Positions 33,358 to 41,944 of a stretch of DNA of 64,000 bases are shown piece by piece (within the stretch, counting starts at the first letter, position 1; the number at the start of each line of letters is the position of its first letter). This stretch comes from Thermoflexus hugenholtzii. GTDB taxonomy: Bacteria > Chloroflexota > Anaerolineae > Thermoflexales > Thermoflexaceae. Made by a program: the position numbers and the translations under genes. The DNA lies in the NCBI RefSeq assembly GCF_018771565.1, contig NZ_CP076326.1, positions 3,252,679 to 3,316,678 of the forward strand, read 5' to 3'. The notes under the pieces are model-generated. The model was not told where the DNA came from and ran no database searches. It was given only the letters and a program-made list of their open reading frames with translations.

Positions 33358-34016
33358 GAGCGCGCCCCCCAGGCCATGGCTTCTTCTAACAGCGCGATCA
33401 CCTCCTCATCGGAGACCTGCTCGAACTGCTCGTAGAAGGCCCCGACGGCCCAGAACAGGGCAGGGGTGTAAAGCACCACCACCGCGTCGGCTTCCGCTTC
33501 CACCCGGGGGAGCATCTCCGGCGGCGCCACCGGGGCGGCGGCGATCCGCCGCTTCGCGCCCCGATGGCGCAGCGAGCGCAGGCTCACCCGCATCGTCGCC
33601 CCCGTGGCGATCCCATCGTCCACCACCACCACGGTTCGCCCTTCCACCGGAACCGGCGGGCGGAGCCCGCGAAAGCGGGCAGCCCGTCGCCGCAGCTCCT
33701 CCTGCTGGCGGCGGGTCTCTTCCTCAATGTAATCGGGGGGGATCTCCAGCTCCGCGACCGCGAGGGGATCGATCCAGAGGGTTCCATCCTCGGCCACCGC
33801 CCCGATCGCCAGCTCCGGGTTGCCCGGGGCGCCCAGCTTGTGGGCCAGCACCACATCCAGGGGAGCCCCCAGCGCCCGGGCGACCTCGTAGGCCACCACC
33901 ACGCCCCCCCGGGGGATCCCCAGCACCACCACCTGTCCGGCCCGGGCCTCCGGCTCCAGGTCCCGCAACGCCTCCGCCAGCCGCTGTCCGGCCTCCCGCC
34001 GATCCCGGAACCGCAT
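33354..34016 (-). CDS. Phosphoribosyltransferase-domain protein
   Basis: A 220-residue type I PRT-fold protein: VVVLGIPRGGVVVAYEVARALGAPLDVVLAHKLGAP at the N terminus and the PRPP loop GRTVVVVDDGIATGATM. The family with this GIPRGG/HKLGAPGNPELAIGA pattern is annotated only as predicted phosphoribosyltransferase; the nucleobase, if any, is unknown. It lies 110 bases after gyrA and overlaps the Nudix gene by four bases. Confidence 0.88.
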   Translation of the reverse strand: MRFRDRREAGQRLAEALRDLEPEARAGQVVVLGIPRGGVVVAYEVARALGAPLDVVLAHKLGAPGNPELAIGAVAEDGTLWIDPLAVAELEIPPDYIEEETRRQQEELRRRAARFRGLRPPVPVEGRTVVVVDDGIATGATMRVSLRSLRHRGAKRRIAAAPVAPPEMLPRVEAEADAVVVLYTPALFWAVGAFYEQFEQVSDEEVIALLEEAMAWGARS

Positions 34017-34126
34017 GAATGCCTCCGTTCCTGCACAACTGCCAGGTTGATCTTAACGCAGATCTCGATGGGATGGGTTCCCCGGCTCCTGAGGAACCGG
34101 GAACGCGGGAGGCCGGCGAAGCCGGC

Positions 34127-36607
34127 TCATCCCCCGGTCGGATGCGGGGCGCTCTCCGGGCGGATCCGGGCGATGGAGGCCAGCCGGTCGGTTTCCGCCA
34201 GGGCGATCAGGCGGCTGCCGCGGGCCGCCCGGCCGGCCTGGGGGACCTCCCGGACGGGGATCCGGATGGCCATCCCGCTGACCGTCAGCAGCACGAGGTC
34301 GTCCTCCGGACGCACCGTCCGCGCCGCCACGATCTCCCCGATCTCCTCCAGTCGATCCGCCACCGTCCGCACGCCCCCCGTGGCCCGGCCCTTCTGGGGA
34401 TACTGGGCGAAGGGGGTGCGCTTCCCGAAACCTCCCGCCGTCACCACCAGGAGCTCTCCCTCTGGATCCACCCGATCCAGGGCGACCACCTGATCGCCTT
34501 CCTCCAGCCGGATGCCCCGCACGCCGGCCGCCGCCCGGCCCATCGGGCGCACCTCCGCCTCCTCGAAGCGCAGCGCCTGACCCCGCGCTGTCACCAGCAC
34601 CAGGTCCCCACGGCCGTCGCTGAGGCAAACGTCCTGCAGCACATCCCCTTCCTCCAGCAGGATCGCCACCAGGCCGGAGGAGCGAACGGTGAGGAACTCG
34701 CTCAGGGGGACCCGCTTGATCTTCCCCAGGCGGGTGGCCATCACCAGGTAACGGTCCGCCCCATCGCCGGCCCCTTCCATCCAGGCGGGCGGGACCGCCA
34801 CCAGGGCGGTGATGCGCTCTCCCTCCGCCAGGTTGATCAGGTTCACAATGGGGAGGCCCCGGGCCGCCCGATCCGCGTCCGGCACCTCGTAGACCCGGAT
34901 CCGATAGGCCCGGCCCTGATCTGTGAAAAGGAAGAGATAGTCCAGGGCTCGACAGGCCAGCCCCCGGGCGACCGCGTCCTCCTCGTCGGTGGTCATCCCG
35001 GTGACCCCGCGCCCTCCGCGGCCCTGGGGCCGGTAGGCGGCCACCGGGACCCGCTTGATGTAGCCCCGCTGGCTCAGGAGCACCAGCACCGGCTCGTCGG
35101 GGATGAGGTCCTCCACGGTGAACTCCGCCGTGGCCTCGGGGAGGATGCGGGTGCGGCGGGGATCGCCGTATTTCTCCTTGAGCTCCTGCAGCTCCCCGCG
35201 GATCACCATCCGGATTTTGTGGGGATCGGCCAGCAGGGCCTCCAGCTCGGCGATGCGGGCCTGCAGGCTTTGATACTCCTCCTCCAGCCGCTGGCGCTCC
35301 AGCGCCGCCAGACGCCGCAACGGCATGTCCAGGATGGCCTGGGCCTGGACCTCCGTGAGCCCGAAGCGGGCCATCAGGTGTGTCTTCGCGGTCTCCGCAT
35401 CGGGGGCGTTGCGGATGAGGGCGATCACCTCGTCCAGGAACTGGAGGGCGATCCGTAGCCCCTCCAGGATATGGGCCCGCGCCTTCGCCTTCTCCAGGTC
35501 GTAGCGCGTCCGCCGGGTCACCACCTGGATCCGGTGCTCGACGAACAGCTGCAGCATCCGCTTAAGGGAGAGGACCCGAGGCTGGCCGTCCACCAGGGCC
35601 AGCATCTGGACCCCGAAGGTGGTCTGAAGGGGGGTGAACTTCAGGAGCTGGTTGAGCACCGTCTGGGGCCGGGCGCCGCGCTTGAGCTCGATGACGATGC
35701 TCATCCCGTGGCGGTCGGACTCGTCGCGCAGGTCGGCGATGTCCTCGATGCGCCCTTCGCGGACCAGCTCGGCGATCCGCTCGATGAGGGCCGCCTTGTT
35801 CACCTGATAGGGCAGCTCCGTCACCACGATGCGCCAGCGCCCGCCCTTCATCTCCTCGATGCGGGTCACCGCCCGCACCACCAGCCGCCCGTGCCCGGTG
35901 GCGTAGGCGGCTTTGATCCCCTCCTGGCCCAGGATCAGCCCGCCGGTGGGGAAGTCCGGGCCCGGGATGAAGCGCATGAGATCCTCCACCGTGATCTCAT
36001 CCCGCTCCTCCCAGCGGTCGATGAGATGGATCAGGGCATCGCAGACTTCCTGGAGGTTGTGGGGGGGGATGTTGGTGGCCATCCCCACGGCGATCCCCGA
36101 AGCCCCGTTGATCAGCAGCTGGGGCGCCTTCGCCGGCAGCACCACCGGCTCCCGCAGCGAACCATCAAAATTGTCCACCCACTCCACCGTCTCCTTCTCC
36201 AGATCCGCCAGCAGCTCCTCCGCCATCGGCGTCAGCCGCGCCTCGGTATACCGCATCGCCGCCGGCGGATCCCCATCCACCGACCCGAAGTTCCCCTGCC
36301 CGTCCACCAGGGGATAGCGCATGGTGAAGTCCTGGGCCATCCGGGCCAGGGCCTCATACACCGCCATATCCCCGTGGGGGTGGAACTTGCCCAGCACCTC
36401 CCCCACGATGCGGGCCGACTTCTTGTAAGGGGCGTTCGGATGCAGCCCCATCTCGTGCATCACATACAGAATGCGCCGCTGCACCGGCTTCAGCCCGTCC
36501 CGCACGTCCGGCAGCGCCCGCGCCACAATCACACTCATCGCGTAGTCCAGATAAGCCGCTTTGAGCTGCTCCTCGATCTCCACCTGGATCACGTTGGACG
36601 TCGCCAT
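34127..36607 (-). CDS. gyrA: DNA gyrase subunit A
   Basis: An 826-residue type IIA topoisomerase subunit. N-terminal breakage-reunion domain with [44 protein letters not shown] and the catalytic Tyr in [10 protein letters not shown] (about residue 121); C-terminal beta-pinwheel with blade motifs such as RGYIKRVP and the GyrA-box-like [12 protein letters not shown] (about 525-536), which favours gyrase over topoisomerase IV. gyrB is not in the window. AGGGAGGATCC lies before the ATG. Confidence 0.95.
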   Translation of the reverse strand: MATSNVIQVEIEEQLKAAYLDYAMSVIVARALPDVRDGLKPVQRRILYVMHEMGLHPNAPYKKSARIVGEVLGKFHPHGDMAVYEALARMAQDFTMRYPLVDGQGNFGSVDGDPPAAMRYTEARLTPMAEELLADLEKETVEWVDNFDGSLREPVVLPAKAPQLLINGASGIAVGMATNIPPHNLQEVCDALIHLIDRWEERDEITVEDLMRFIPGPDFPTGGLILGQEGIKAAYATGHGRLVVRAVTRIEEMKGGRWRIVVTELPYQVNKAALIERIAELVREGRIEDIADLRDESDRHGMSIVIELKRGARPQTVLNQLLKFTPLQTTFGVQMLALVDGQPRVLSLKRMLQLFVEHRIQVVTRRTRYDLEKAKARAHILEGLRIALQFLDEVIALIRNAPDAETAKTHLMARFGLTEVQAQAILDMPLRRLAALERQRLEEEYQSLQARIAELEALLADPHKIRMVIRGELQELKEKYGDPRRTRILPEATAEFTVEDLIPDEPVLVLLSQRGYIKRVPVAAYRPQGRGGRGVTGMTTDEEDAVARGLACRALDYLFLFTDQGRAYRIRVYEVPDADRAARGLPIVNLINLAEGERITALVAVPPAWMEGAGDGADRYLVMATRLGKIKRVPLSEFLTVRSSGLVAILLEEGDVLQDVCLSDGRGDLVLVTARGQALRFEEAEVRPMGRAAAGVRGIRLEEGDQVVALDRVDPEGELLVVTAGGFGKRTPFAQYPQKGRATGGVRTVADRLEEIGEIVAARTVRPEDDLVLLTVSGMAIRIPVREVPQAGRAARGSRLIALAETDRLASIARIRPESAPHPTGG

Positions 36608-36735
36608 GGATCCTCCCTCTCCTGCCGCGGAAATCCGCCATCCGCCTCCGGCGATCCCACCACCCTTCCCGCAGGAACCGGAGGGCGGAGACGAAACGGG
36701 GAGCCCGTTGAGGGATCCCGAAGGCGGTGTTCCTC

Positions 36736-36764
36736 ATTCTACCGGGTTCCGGGAGGGCCCGCCA
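36736..36764 (-). promoter_or_regulatory. Weak candidate promoter for gyrA
   Basis: Minus-strand TGGCGG, 17 bases, TAGAAT, 129 bases before the gyrA ATG. The -10 is good, the -35 poor. Confidence 0.35.
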
Positions 36765-36801
36765 GCCTGGGAAGAGGCGCTCCACCGGCGGGGGCTTCTT
36801 T

Positions 36802-36830
36802 TTGACAGGGAATGTCCCGATTCATACAAT
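36802..36830 (+). promoter_or_regulatory. Consensus promoter of the permease/TrkA operon
   Basis: TTGACA (36802-36807), 17 bases, TACAAT (36825-36830), 65 bases before the permease start. The spacer contains the short palindrome GGGA-ATG-TCCC, a possible repressor half-site pair. Confidence 0.85.
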
Positions 36831-36894
36831 TAGGATCTGTTGAGAGGGGATTGCAGCGCTCAAGCGATCCAATCGCTTTGCGATGGAGTGCCCG

Positions 36895-38439
36895 ATGGCC
36901 TCTGAGGCGGTTGCTCGACGGGAGCATGTCGGCTTACGGCGAGAGGTCACCGTCTGGGGTTCCTTCACCTGGGGTTATGCCGATGTGGGGGCGGACGTCT
37001 ACGTCGCCCTCGGCCTGGTGATGGCGGCGGCTCAAGGGGCCACCCCCCTGGCCTTCCTGATCGCCGGGATCGTTTACATCATGGTCGGCCTGGCTTATAC
37101 CGAAATGGCCGCGGCCTATCCCTCAGCGGGGGGAGGTCACTATTTCACCCTGCGCGGGCTGGGGGATTTCTGGGGCCTGGTGGCCGGGGCCGCCCTGATG
37201 CTCGATTACACGGTGGACGTCGCCCTCTTCGCCATGGCCTCCGCGGGTTATATCAACTTCTTCTTCCCGGCCTTCCGGGAGTTTCGGACCACGGTGGGGC
37301 CCTTCCACGACGTCAACCTGATCTGGCTGGCCGAGACGCTGGTCCTCATCCTGCTGCTGGCCTTGCTGAACGTGAAGGGCATCCGGGAGTCCTCCCTCTT
37401 CAACTCGGTCCTGGGGGCCCTGGACCTGGTGATGGAGTCCAGCATCATCGTGATCGGCTTCGCCTTCGCCTGGCAACCGGAGCTCTTCCTCCATCAGTGG
37501 CGGACCCAGTTCCCCCCCACCGAGCAGCTGCTCTATGCAGTCTCCATCGCGGTGATCTCGTATGTGGGGTTGGAGTCGGTCTCCCAGGCGACCCAGGAGA
37601 CCATCCGGCCGGCGACGGTGATCCCCCGCACCTCCCTGGCCCTCATCGTCATCGTCCTCCTCTTCGCCCTGGCCTTCCCCACGGTGTCCCTGGGCATCCT
37701 GCCCTGGCAGGAGATCGCCGCCCGGGAGGGAGACCCGGTGGCCCGCCTGGCCAGCCAGCTCCCCATGGTGGGGTTCCTGGCCGGCCCCATGGCGGCCGTG
37801 CTGGCGGCCACCATCGTCCTGATCTCCGCCAACACCGGGGTGATGGGGGCCAGCCGCCTGGCCTACAGCATGGCCGAGCTGGGCCTGATCGGCGAGGGGC
37901 TCTCCTGGGTCCACCCCCGCTTCCGCACCCCGGTCCGTGCCGTCCTGGTCTTTTCCGGAGTGGCCGCGGCGGAGGCGGTCTTCGCTTTCCTGAGCGGGCG
38001 CCGGGCTCTGGAGACCATGGCCAACATGTATGCCTTCGGGGCGATGCTGGCTTACTTCCTGAGCACCATCGCCCTGGTGGCCCTGCGGATCAAAGAGCCC
38101 CACGTCCCGCGCCCGTATCGGGTTCCCTTAAATCTGCGCTGGCGTGATGTGGAGATCCCCATCCCGGGGGTCCTGGGGGTGATCGGCACCGGGCTGATGG
38201 TCCTCATCGTGCTCTACACCCACGACATCGCCCGCATCACCGGTCCGATCTGGGTGGGCCTGTGGGTGCTCTACTACGCGTGGTATCGCCGGCGCACCGG
38301 CAGGCCGGTGTGGGGGAGCCTCCCTCGCGATTGGGACGCCCAGCAGCTGAAGATCCTGGAGGACACCGGGGAATACGAGCTGCTGGAGCGCTTCCGCATC
38401 GAGCGGATGCGCCGACAGCAGGAGCGGGGACGGGCATGA
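36895..38439 (+). CDS. APC-superfamily permease
   Basis: A 514-residue transporter with about 12 membrane helices. The N-terminal VTVWGSFTWGYADVGADVYV is the broken first helix of the amino acid-polyamine-organocation superfamily, followed by AYTEMAAAYPSAGGGHYFTLR. The C-terminal 70 residues are cytoplasmic and end with a charged helix (LLERFRIERMRRQQERG). ATG 36895 follows GGAG and is preferred to 36883. Its operon partners (USP, NIL, two TrkA) are unusual for an amino acid carrier and suggest cation or potassium uptake regulated by nucleotides; that is inference. Confidence 0.85.
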   Translation: MASEAVARREHVGLRREVTVWGSFTWGYADVGADVYVALGLVMAAAQGATPLAFLIAGIVYIMVGLAYTEMAAAYPSAGGGHYFTLRGLGDFWGLVAGAALMLDYTVDVALFAMASAGYINFFFPAFREFRTTVGPFHDVNLIWLAETLVLILLLALLNVKGIRESSLFNSVLGALDLVMESSIIVIGFAFAWQPELFLHQWRTQFPPTEQLLYAVSIAVISYVGLESVSQATQETIRPATVIPRTSLALIVIVLLFALAFPTVSLGILPWQEIAAREGDPVARLASQLPMVGFLAGPMAAVLAATIVLISANTGVMGASRLAYSMAELGLIGEGLSWVHPRFRTPVRAVLVFSGVAAAEAVFAFLSGRRALETMANMYAFGAMLAYFLSTIALVALRIKEPHVPRPYRVPLNLRWRDVEIPIPGVLGVIGTGLMVLIVLYTHDIARITGPIWVGLWVLYYAWYRRRTGRPVWGSLPRDWDAQQLKILEDTGEYELLERFRIERMRRQQERGRA

Positions 38440-38639
38440 CGAGCTTCCGGCTGGCAAGCGGGACGATCCTGATGATCCTGGGGGCGCTCCTCATCGGTCG
38501 CAGCCTGTGGGTCGTCCTGGAGCGAGGCATGGGGTGGAGCACGCTGATGCTTCCCATCCTGGTGGGAGGGCTGATGATCGGGATGGGGGTCCAGCGCTGG
38601 CGGGCCTGGTGGGCCATGCGAAAAGGGCAGATCCTCTAA
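38436..38639 (+). CDS. Two-helix mini membrane protein
   Basis: A 67-residue protein starting with ATG overlapping the permease stop (ATGA) and preceded by GGAGCGGGGA. Two hydrophobic helices (about 8-28 and 35-52) and a basic tail (RWRAWWAMRKGQIL). No family recognised. The coupling suggests a small accessory subunit of the permease. Confidence 0.65.
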   Translation: MTSFRLASGTILMILGALLIGRSLWVVLERGMGWSTLMLPILVGGLMIGMGVQRWRAWWAMRKGQIL

Positions 38640-38666
38640 TTCAGGATCTCGGAGGCATCGCATCCG

Positions 38667-39221
38667 ATGGGACATCCGTTGGGCGTTGCGCTGGCGCTGG
38701 TGTTCCTGGTGATCGTCTCGGCGACCCTGTTCTGGATGCTGCGGGTGCCCCGACCGGTCCCGGCGGAGGTGGCCCGGGCGGTCTACTCGGTGGAGGCCGC
38801 CCGCTGCATCGTGGTTCCCATCGTGGAGGGGATCTATTCCGAGCGGGCGGTGGAGCTGGCCTGTCGGCTGGGGGAACCCCAGCACGCCCGCCTGGTCCTG
38901 GTCCACGTCCTGGAGGTTCCCTACACGGTGCCCCTGGACACCCCCCTCCCGGAGCTGGAGGCGCGGGGCCAGCGGGCCCTGGAGACCGCCCGCTTCATCG
39001 CCATGCAGCACGGGATGAAGCCGGAGATCTATTTGATCCGGCATCGCTCCGCTCCGGAGGGGATCCTCAGCGTGGCCCGGCAGGTCGGGGCGGATCAGAT
39101 CATCATGGGGATCGGGCTGAAGCACCGACCCTCCGGCGACGGCCTGGGGCGGACGGTGCAGGAGGTGATGCGCCGGGCAGCCTGCGAGGTGATCGTGGCC
39201 AAGGCGCCCATGCGGGAATGA
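38667..39221 (+). CDS. Membrane-anchored universal stress protein (UspA domain)
   Basis: A 184-residue protein. Residues 5-25 are a membrane helix (LGVALALVFLVIVSATLFWML), which most UspA proteins lack. From about residue 46 there is a UspA alpha/beta domain: CIVVPIVEGIYSERAVELAC, ARLVLVHVLEVPY, and the end GADQIIMGIGLKHRPSGDGLGRTVQEVMRRAACEVIVAKAP, where G-x2-G-x(9)-(S/T)-type ATP-binding residues are only partly conserved. It sits between permease and NIL genes. Confidence 0.82.
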   Translation: MGHPLGVALALVFLVIVSATLFWMLRVPRPVPAEVARAVYSVEAARCIVVPIVEGIYSERAVELACRLGEPQHARLVLVHVLEVPYTVPLDTPLPELEARGQRALETARFIAMQHGMKPEIYLIRHRSAPEGILSVARQVGADQIIMGIGLKHRPSGDGLGRTVQEVMRRAACEVIVAKAPMRE

Positions 39222-39267
39222 GAGTGGGGATGGACTTCCGCTTCGGATCCACGAAGGGGAGGCTCCC

Positions 39268-39507
39268 ATGGACCAGACGACCCTGCGGCGGGTGAAGCTG
39301 GTGTATCCCCCGGCGTTGATCGATGAGCCGCTGCTCTACCGGCTCATCCAGCGGTTCGGCCTGCTGGTCAACATCCGTCGGGCCCATGTGGAGGCCACCG
39401 AGGCCTGGCTGGTGGTCGATCTGGAGGGCCCGCCCGATCGCGTGGAGGAGGGGCTGGCCTGGATCCAGAAGCAGGGGGTGCTGGTGGAGCCGGTGGAGCC
39501 GCTGTGA
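39268..39507 (+). CDS. NIL-domain protein
   Basis: A 79-residue ferredoxin-like ACT-related domain: VKLVYPPALIDEPLLYRLIQRFGLLVNIRRAHV then WLVVDLEGPPDRVEEGLAWIQKQGV. NIL domains otherwise sit at the C terminus of methionine-importer ATPases or beside ferredoxins, where they sense a ligand. A free-standing copy in a transporter operon suggests a regulatory subunit. GGGGAGG precedes the ATG. Confidence 0.85.
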   Translation: MDQTTLRRVKLVYPPALIDEPLLYRLIQRFGLLVNIRRAHVEATEAWLVVDLEGPPDRVEEGLAWIQKQGVLVEPVEPL

Positions 39508-39550
39508 TCCGGGCCGTGGGACGGCGGAAGCATCGGGAGGAACAAACGCC

Positions 39551-39949
39551 ATGCGCATCGTGATCCTGGGTTGCGGTCGTCTGGGGGCGTATCTGGCTCG
39601 TCAGTTCGCGCGGGAGGGCCATGCGGTGACGGTGATCGATCGGGAGCGGGAGGCCCTGGAAGCCCTGGGGCCGGACTTCCCGGGGGAGACGGTGGTCGGG
39701 ATGGGCATCGACGCGGAGGTGCTGCGCCGGGCCGGGATCGAACAGGCGGATGTCTTCATCGCCGTCACCGGCTACGACAACACCAACATCATGGCCGCCG
39801 AGGTCGCCCGGGAGATCTTCGGCGTGCCCCGGGTGATCACCCGGCTGAACGATCCGCTGCGGGCGGAGATCTTCCAGGAGCTGGGGCTGAAGACCATCTC
39901 CCCCACCGCCCTGGCGGCGGAGGCCATCCGCAAGTGCCTGGAGGATTAG
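39551..39949 (+). CDS. TrkA-N (RCK) nucleotide-binding protein, single domain
   Basis: A 132-residue Rossmann domain: MRIVILGCGRLGAYLARQFAREGH, with acidic residue at the end of strand 2 (VIDRE), then ADVFIAVTGYDNTNIMAAEVAREIF and VITRLNDPLRAEIFQELGL. This is the NAD/ATP-binding half of Trk/Ktr potassium-channel regulators; the C-terminal TrkA-C domain is missing. The following gene, three bases away, encodes a complete N+C version. Confidence 0.9.
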   Translation: MRIVILGCGRLGAYLARQFAREGHAVTVIDREREALEALGPDFPGETVVGMGIDAEVLRRAGIEQADVFIAVTGYDNTNIMAAEVAREIFGVPRVITRLNDPLRAEIFQELGLKTISPTALAAEAIRKCLED

Positions 39950-39952
39950 AGG

Positions 39953-40615
39953 ATGTATCTCATCATCGTCGGCGGCGGCAAGGTCGGCTATTACCTGAGC
40001 AAGTCCCTGCTGGCGGAGGGGCACGAGGTGCTTCTGATCGAGAAGAACCCCCGCCGCGCGGCCTTCCTGATCGACGAGCTGGGGACGGACCACGTCTGGG
40101 TGGGGGACGGCTGCGATTCCAGCACCTTCGCCCAGGTGGGGATGAACCGGGCCGACGCGGTGATTGCGGTGACAGGGGACGACGAGGACAACCTGGTGGT
40201 GTGTTTGCTCGCCAAGCGCAAATTCAACGTCCCCCGGACCATCGCCCGCATCAACAACCCGCGCAACGCGGAGATCTTCGCCCGCCTGGGGATCGACGTG
40301 ACGGTCTCCACCACAGAGGTCATCCAGGCCCAGATCGAGCGGGCCCTGCCCCTGCGCTCCCTGGTGCACCTGCTGGCCCTGCGCCGCGGGGGCATCCAGC
40401 TGGTGGAAGGGAAGGTCGCCCCCGGGGCGCCTGCCGACGGGCGGCCCATCCGGGAGCTGGGCATCCCGGCGGACGCCCTGGTGGTGATGGTGGTGCGCGG
40501 GGACCAGACCTTCATCCCCTCTGGGGACACCGTCCTGCAGGCCGAGGACGAGCTCCTCGCCGTGACCACCCCGCAGAGCGAGCCGATCCTGCGGCGCCTG
40601 TTGCTGGGCGCCTGA
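39953..40615 (+). CDS. TrkA-N/TrkA-C protein
   Basis: A 220-residue potassium-uptake regulator: Rossmann domain YLIIVGGGKVGYYLSKSLLAEGHEVLLIEKN (residues 1-135) and TrkA-C ligand domain (about 145-220, GAPADGRPIRELGIPADALVVMVVRG). It probably pairs with the shorter TrkA-N protein encoded just upstream and gates the permease of this operon, but no TrkH/KtrB channel gene is present. Confidence 0.9.
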   Translation: MYLIIVGGGKVGYYLSKSLLAEGHEVLLIEKNPRRAAFLIDELGTDHVWVGDGCDSSTFAQVGMNRADAVIAVTGDDEDNLVVCLLAKRKFNVPRTIARINNPRNAEIFARLGIDVTVSTTEVIQAQIERALPLRSLVHLLALRRGGIQLVEGKVAPGAPADGRPIRELGIPADALVVMVVRGDQTFIPSGDTVLQAEDELLAVTTPQSEPILRRLLLGA

Positions 40616-40784
40616 GCGCCGCGACGACCCCGTCCCCCCACATCCGCCGGACCGTCCCCGCCCGGGGCCGGGTTCGGGCGCCCGGCCCCACTTTCCTCCG
40701 TCGGAACCGGCCGGAGGCTCCGGGAGGCCTTCGGCCAAAAGTTGATTCCCTTATCCAGAAATTCGGCCGGAAAGAGGCTTTTCC

Positions 40785-40813
40785 TTGACAATTTCGATGA
40801 TTGATCACATTAT
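40785..40813 (+). promoter_or_regulatory. Promoter of the cytochrome oxidase operon
   Basis: TTGACA (40785-40790), 17 bases, CATTAT (40808-40813), about 98 bases before the coxB ATG. It is followed by an AT-rich TATTATTAAG start region. The spacer end holds the palindrome TGATCA. Confidence 0.7.
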
Positions 40814-40910
40814 TATTAAGGCCCCTTCTTCAGGAACGGGCGATGGGGTGTGGTCCTCCTGAAGGAGCGGATTGATCCCTTAGGAGTCTGTGAAGCGGGA
40901 GGAGCATCGG

Positions 40911-41930
40911 ATGCCATCCGCATGCGATCGACGGAAGGGATGGGCCCTCGATCGAAGGGTCGTGATGGGGGTGATGCTGGGCCTCCTGACCGGATGCGCC
41001 GCCCAGAGCCCCTCCATCCTGCGCCCGGTCTCCCCCAAAGGGCGCGCCGAGGCGGATCTGTTCGGCTTCATTTTGGCGATCACCGCCTTCGTCTTCATCG
41101 TGGTGGAAGCCCTGCTGCTCTACGCCGTCGTCCGCTTCCGGGCCCGGGATCCCCGGGCGATCCCCCCTCAGATCCATGGGAACCGCGCGCTGGAGGTCTC
41201 CTGGACCACGGTGACCGCCCTGGGGCTGGCGGTGATCTTCGCCATGACCTGGCGGACGATGGCGGCGACCTCCACGCCGCCGGCGGATGCGCTGCCGGTG
41301 AAGGTCATCGGCCACCAGTGGTGGTGGGAGTTTCAATATCCCACCCTGGGGATCACCACCGCCAATGAGCTGGTGATCCCGGTCGGCCAGCCCCTTCGGG
41401 TCACCGTCACCTCCGCCGACGTCATCCACAGCTTCTGGGTCCCCCAGCTGGGCGGCAAGATGGATGCCATCCCCGGCCGGGAGAACGTCCTGTGGCTGCA
41501 GGCCGATGCGGAGGGGACCTACTACGGGCAGTGCGCGGAGCTGTGCGGCGCCTCCCACGCCAACATGCGGCTGCGGGTGCATGCGGTCTCCCGGGAGGCC
41601 TTCGACCGATGGGTGGAAGCCCAGCGGGCGCCCGCGGCTTCTCCGACGGAGCCCCTGGCGCAGCAGGGCTATCAGGTCTTTATGAGCAAGGCCTGCGTGG
41701 GCTGCCACACCATCAACGGCACGCCCGCCCAGGGGAAGGTCGGGCCGAACCTCACCCACGTGGGCAGCCGGACGACGATCGCGGCGGGCCTTCTGGAGAA
41801 CACTCCGGAGAACCTGGCCCGCTGGCTCGATAATCCCCCGGCCATCAAGCCGGGCTCGTTAATGCCCCGCCTGGGCCTGACCCCGCAGGAGATCCAGGCC
41901 CTGGTGGCGTATCTCTCGTCCCTGAAGTGA
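40911..41930 (+). CDS. coxB: Cytochrome c oxidase subunit II with fused cytochrome c domain
   Basis: A 339-residue caa3-type subunit II. Lipobox LLTGC near the N terminus, two membrane helices, the WWWEFQYP aromatic electron-entry motif, and the CuA site with HSFWVPQLGGKMDAIPG, C-x3-C in QCAELCGASH (about residues 208-212) and M in NMRLR. The C-terminal class I cytochrome c has CVGCH (about 261) and an axial Met in SLMPRLGL. ATG 40911 follows GGGAGGAG and is preferred to GTG 40890. It receives electrons from a quinol:cytochrome c step not encoded here. Confidence 0.95.
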   Translation: MPSACDRRKGWALDRRVVMGVMLGLLTGCAAQSPSILRPVSPKGRAEADLFGFILAITAFVFIVVEALLLYAVVRFRARDPRAIPPQIHGNRALEVSWTTVTALGLAVIFAMTWRTMAATSTPPADALPVKVIGHQWWWEFQYPTLGITTANELVIPVGQPLRVTVTSADVIHSFWVPQLGGKMDAIPGRENVLWLQADAEGTYYGQCAELCGASHANMRLRVHAVSREAFDRWVEAQRAPAASPTEPLAQQGYQVFMSKACVGCHTINGTPAQGKVGPNLTHVGSRTTIAAGLLENTPENLARWLDNPPAIKPGSLMPRLGLTPQEIQALVAYLSSLK

Positions 41931-41944
41931 TGAAGGAGGCGGCG

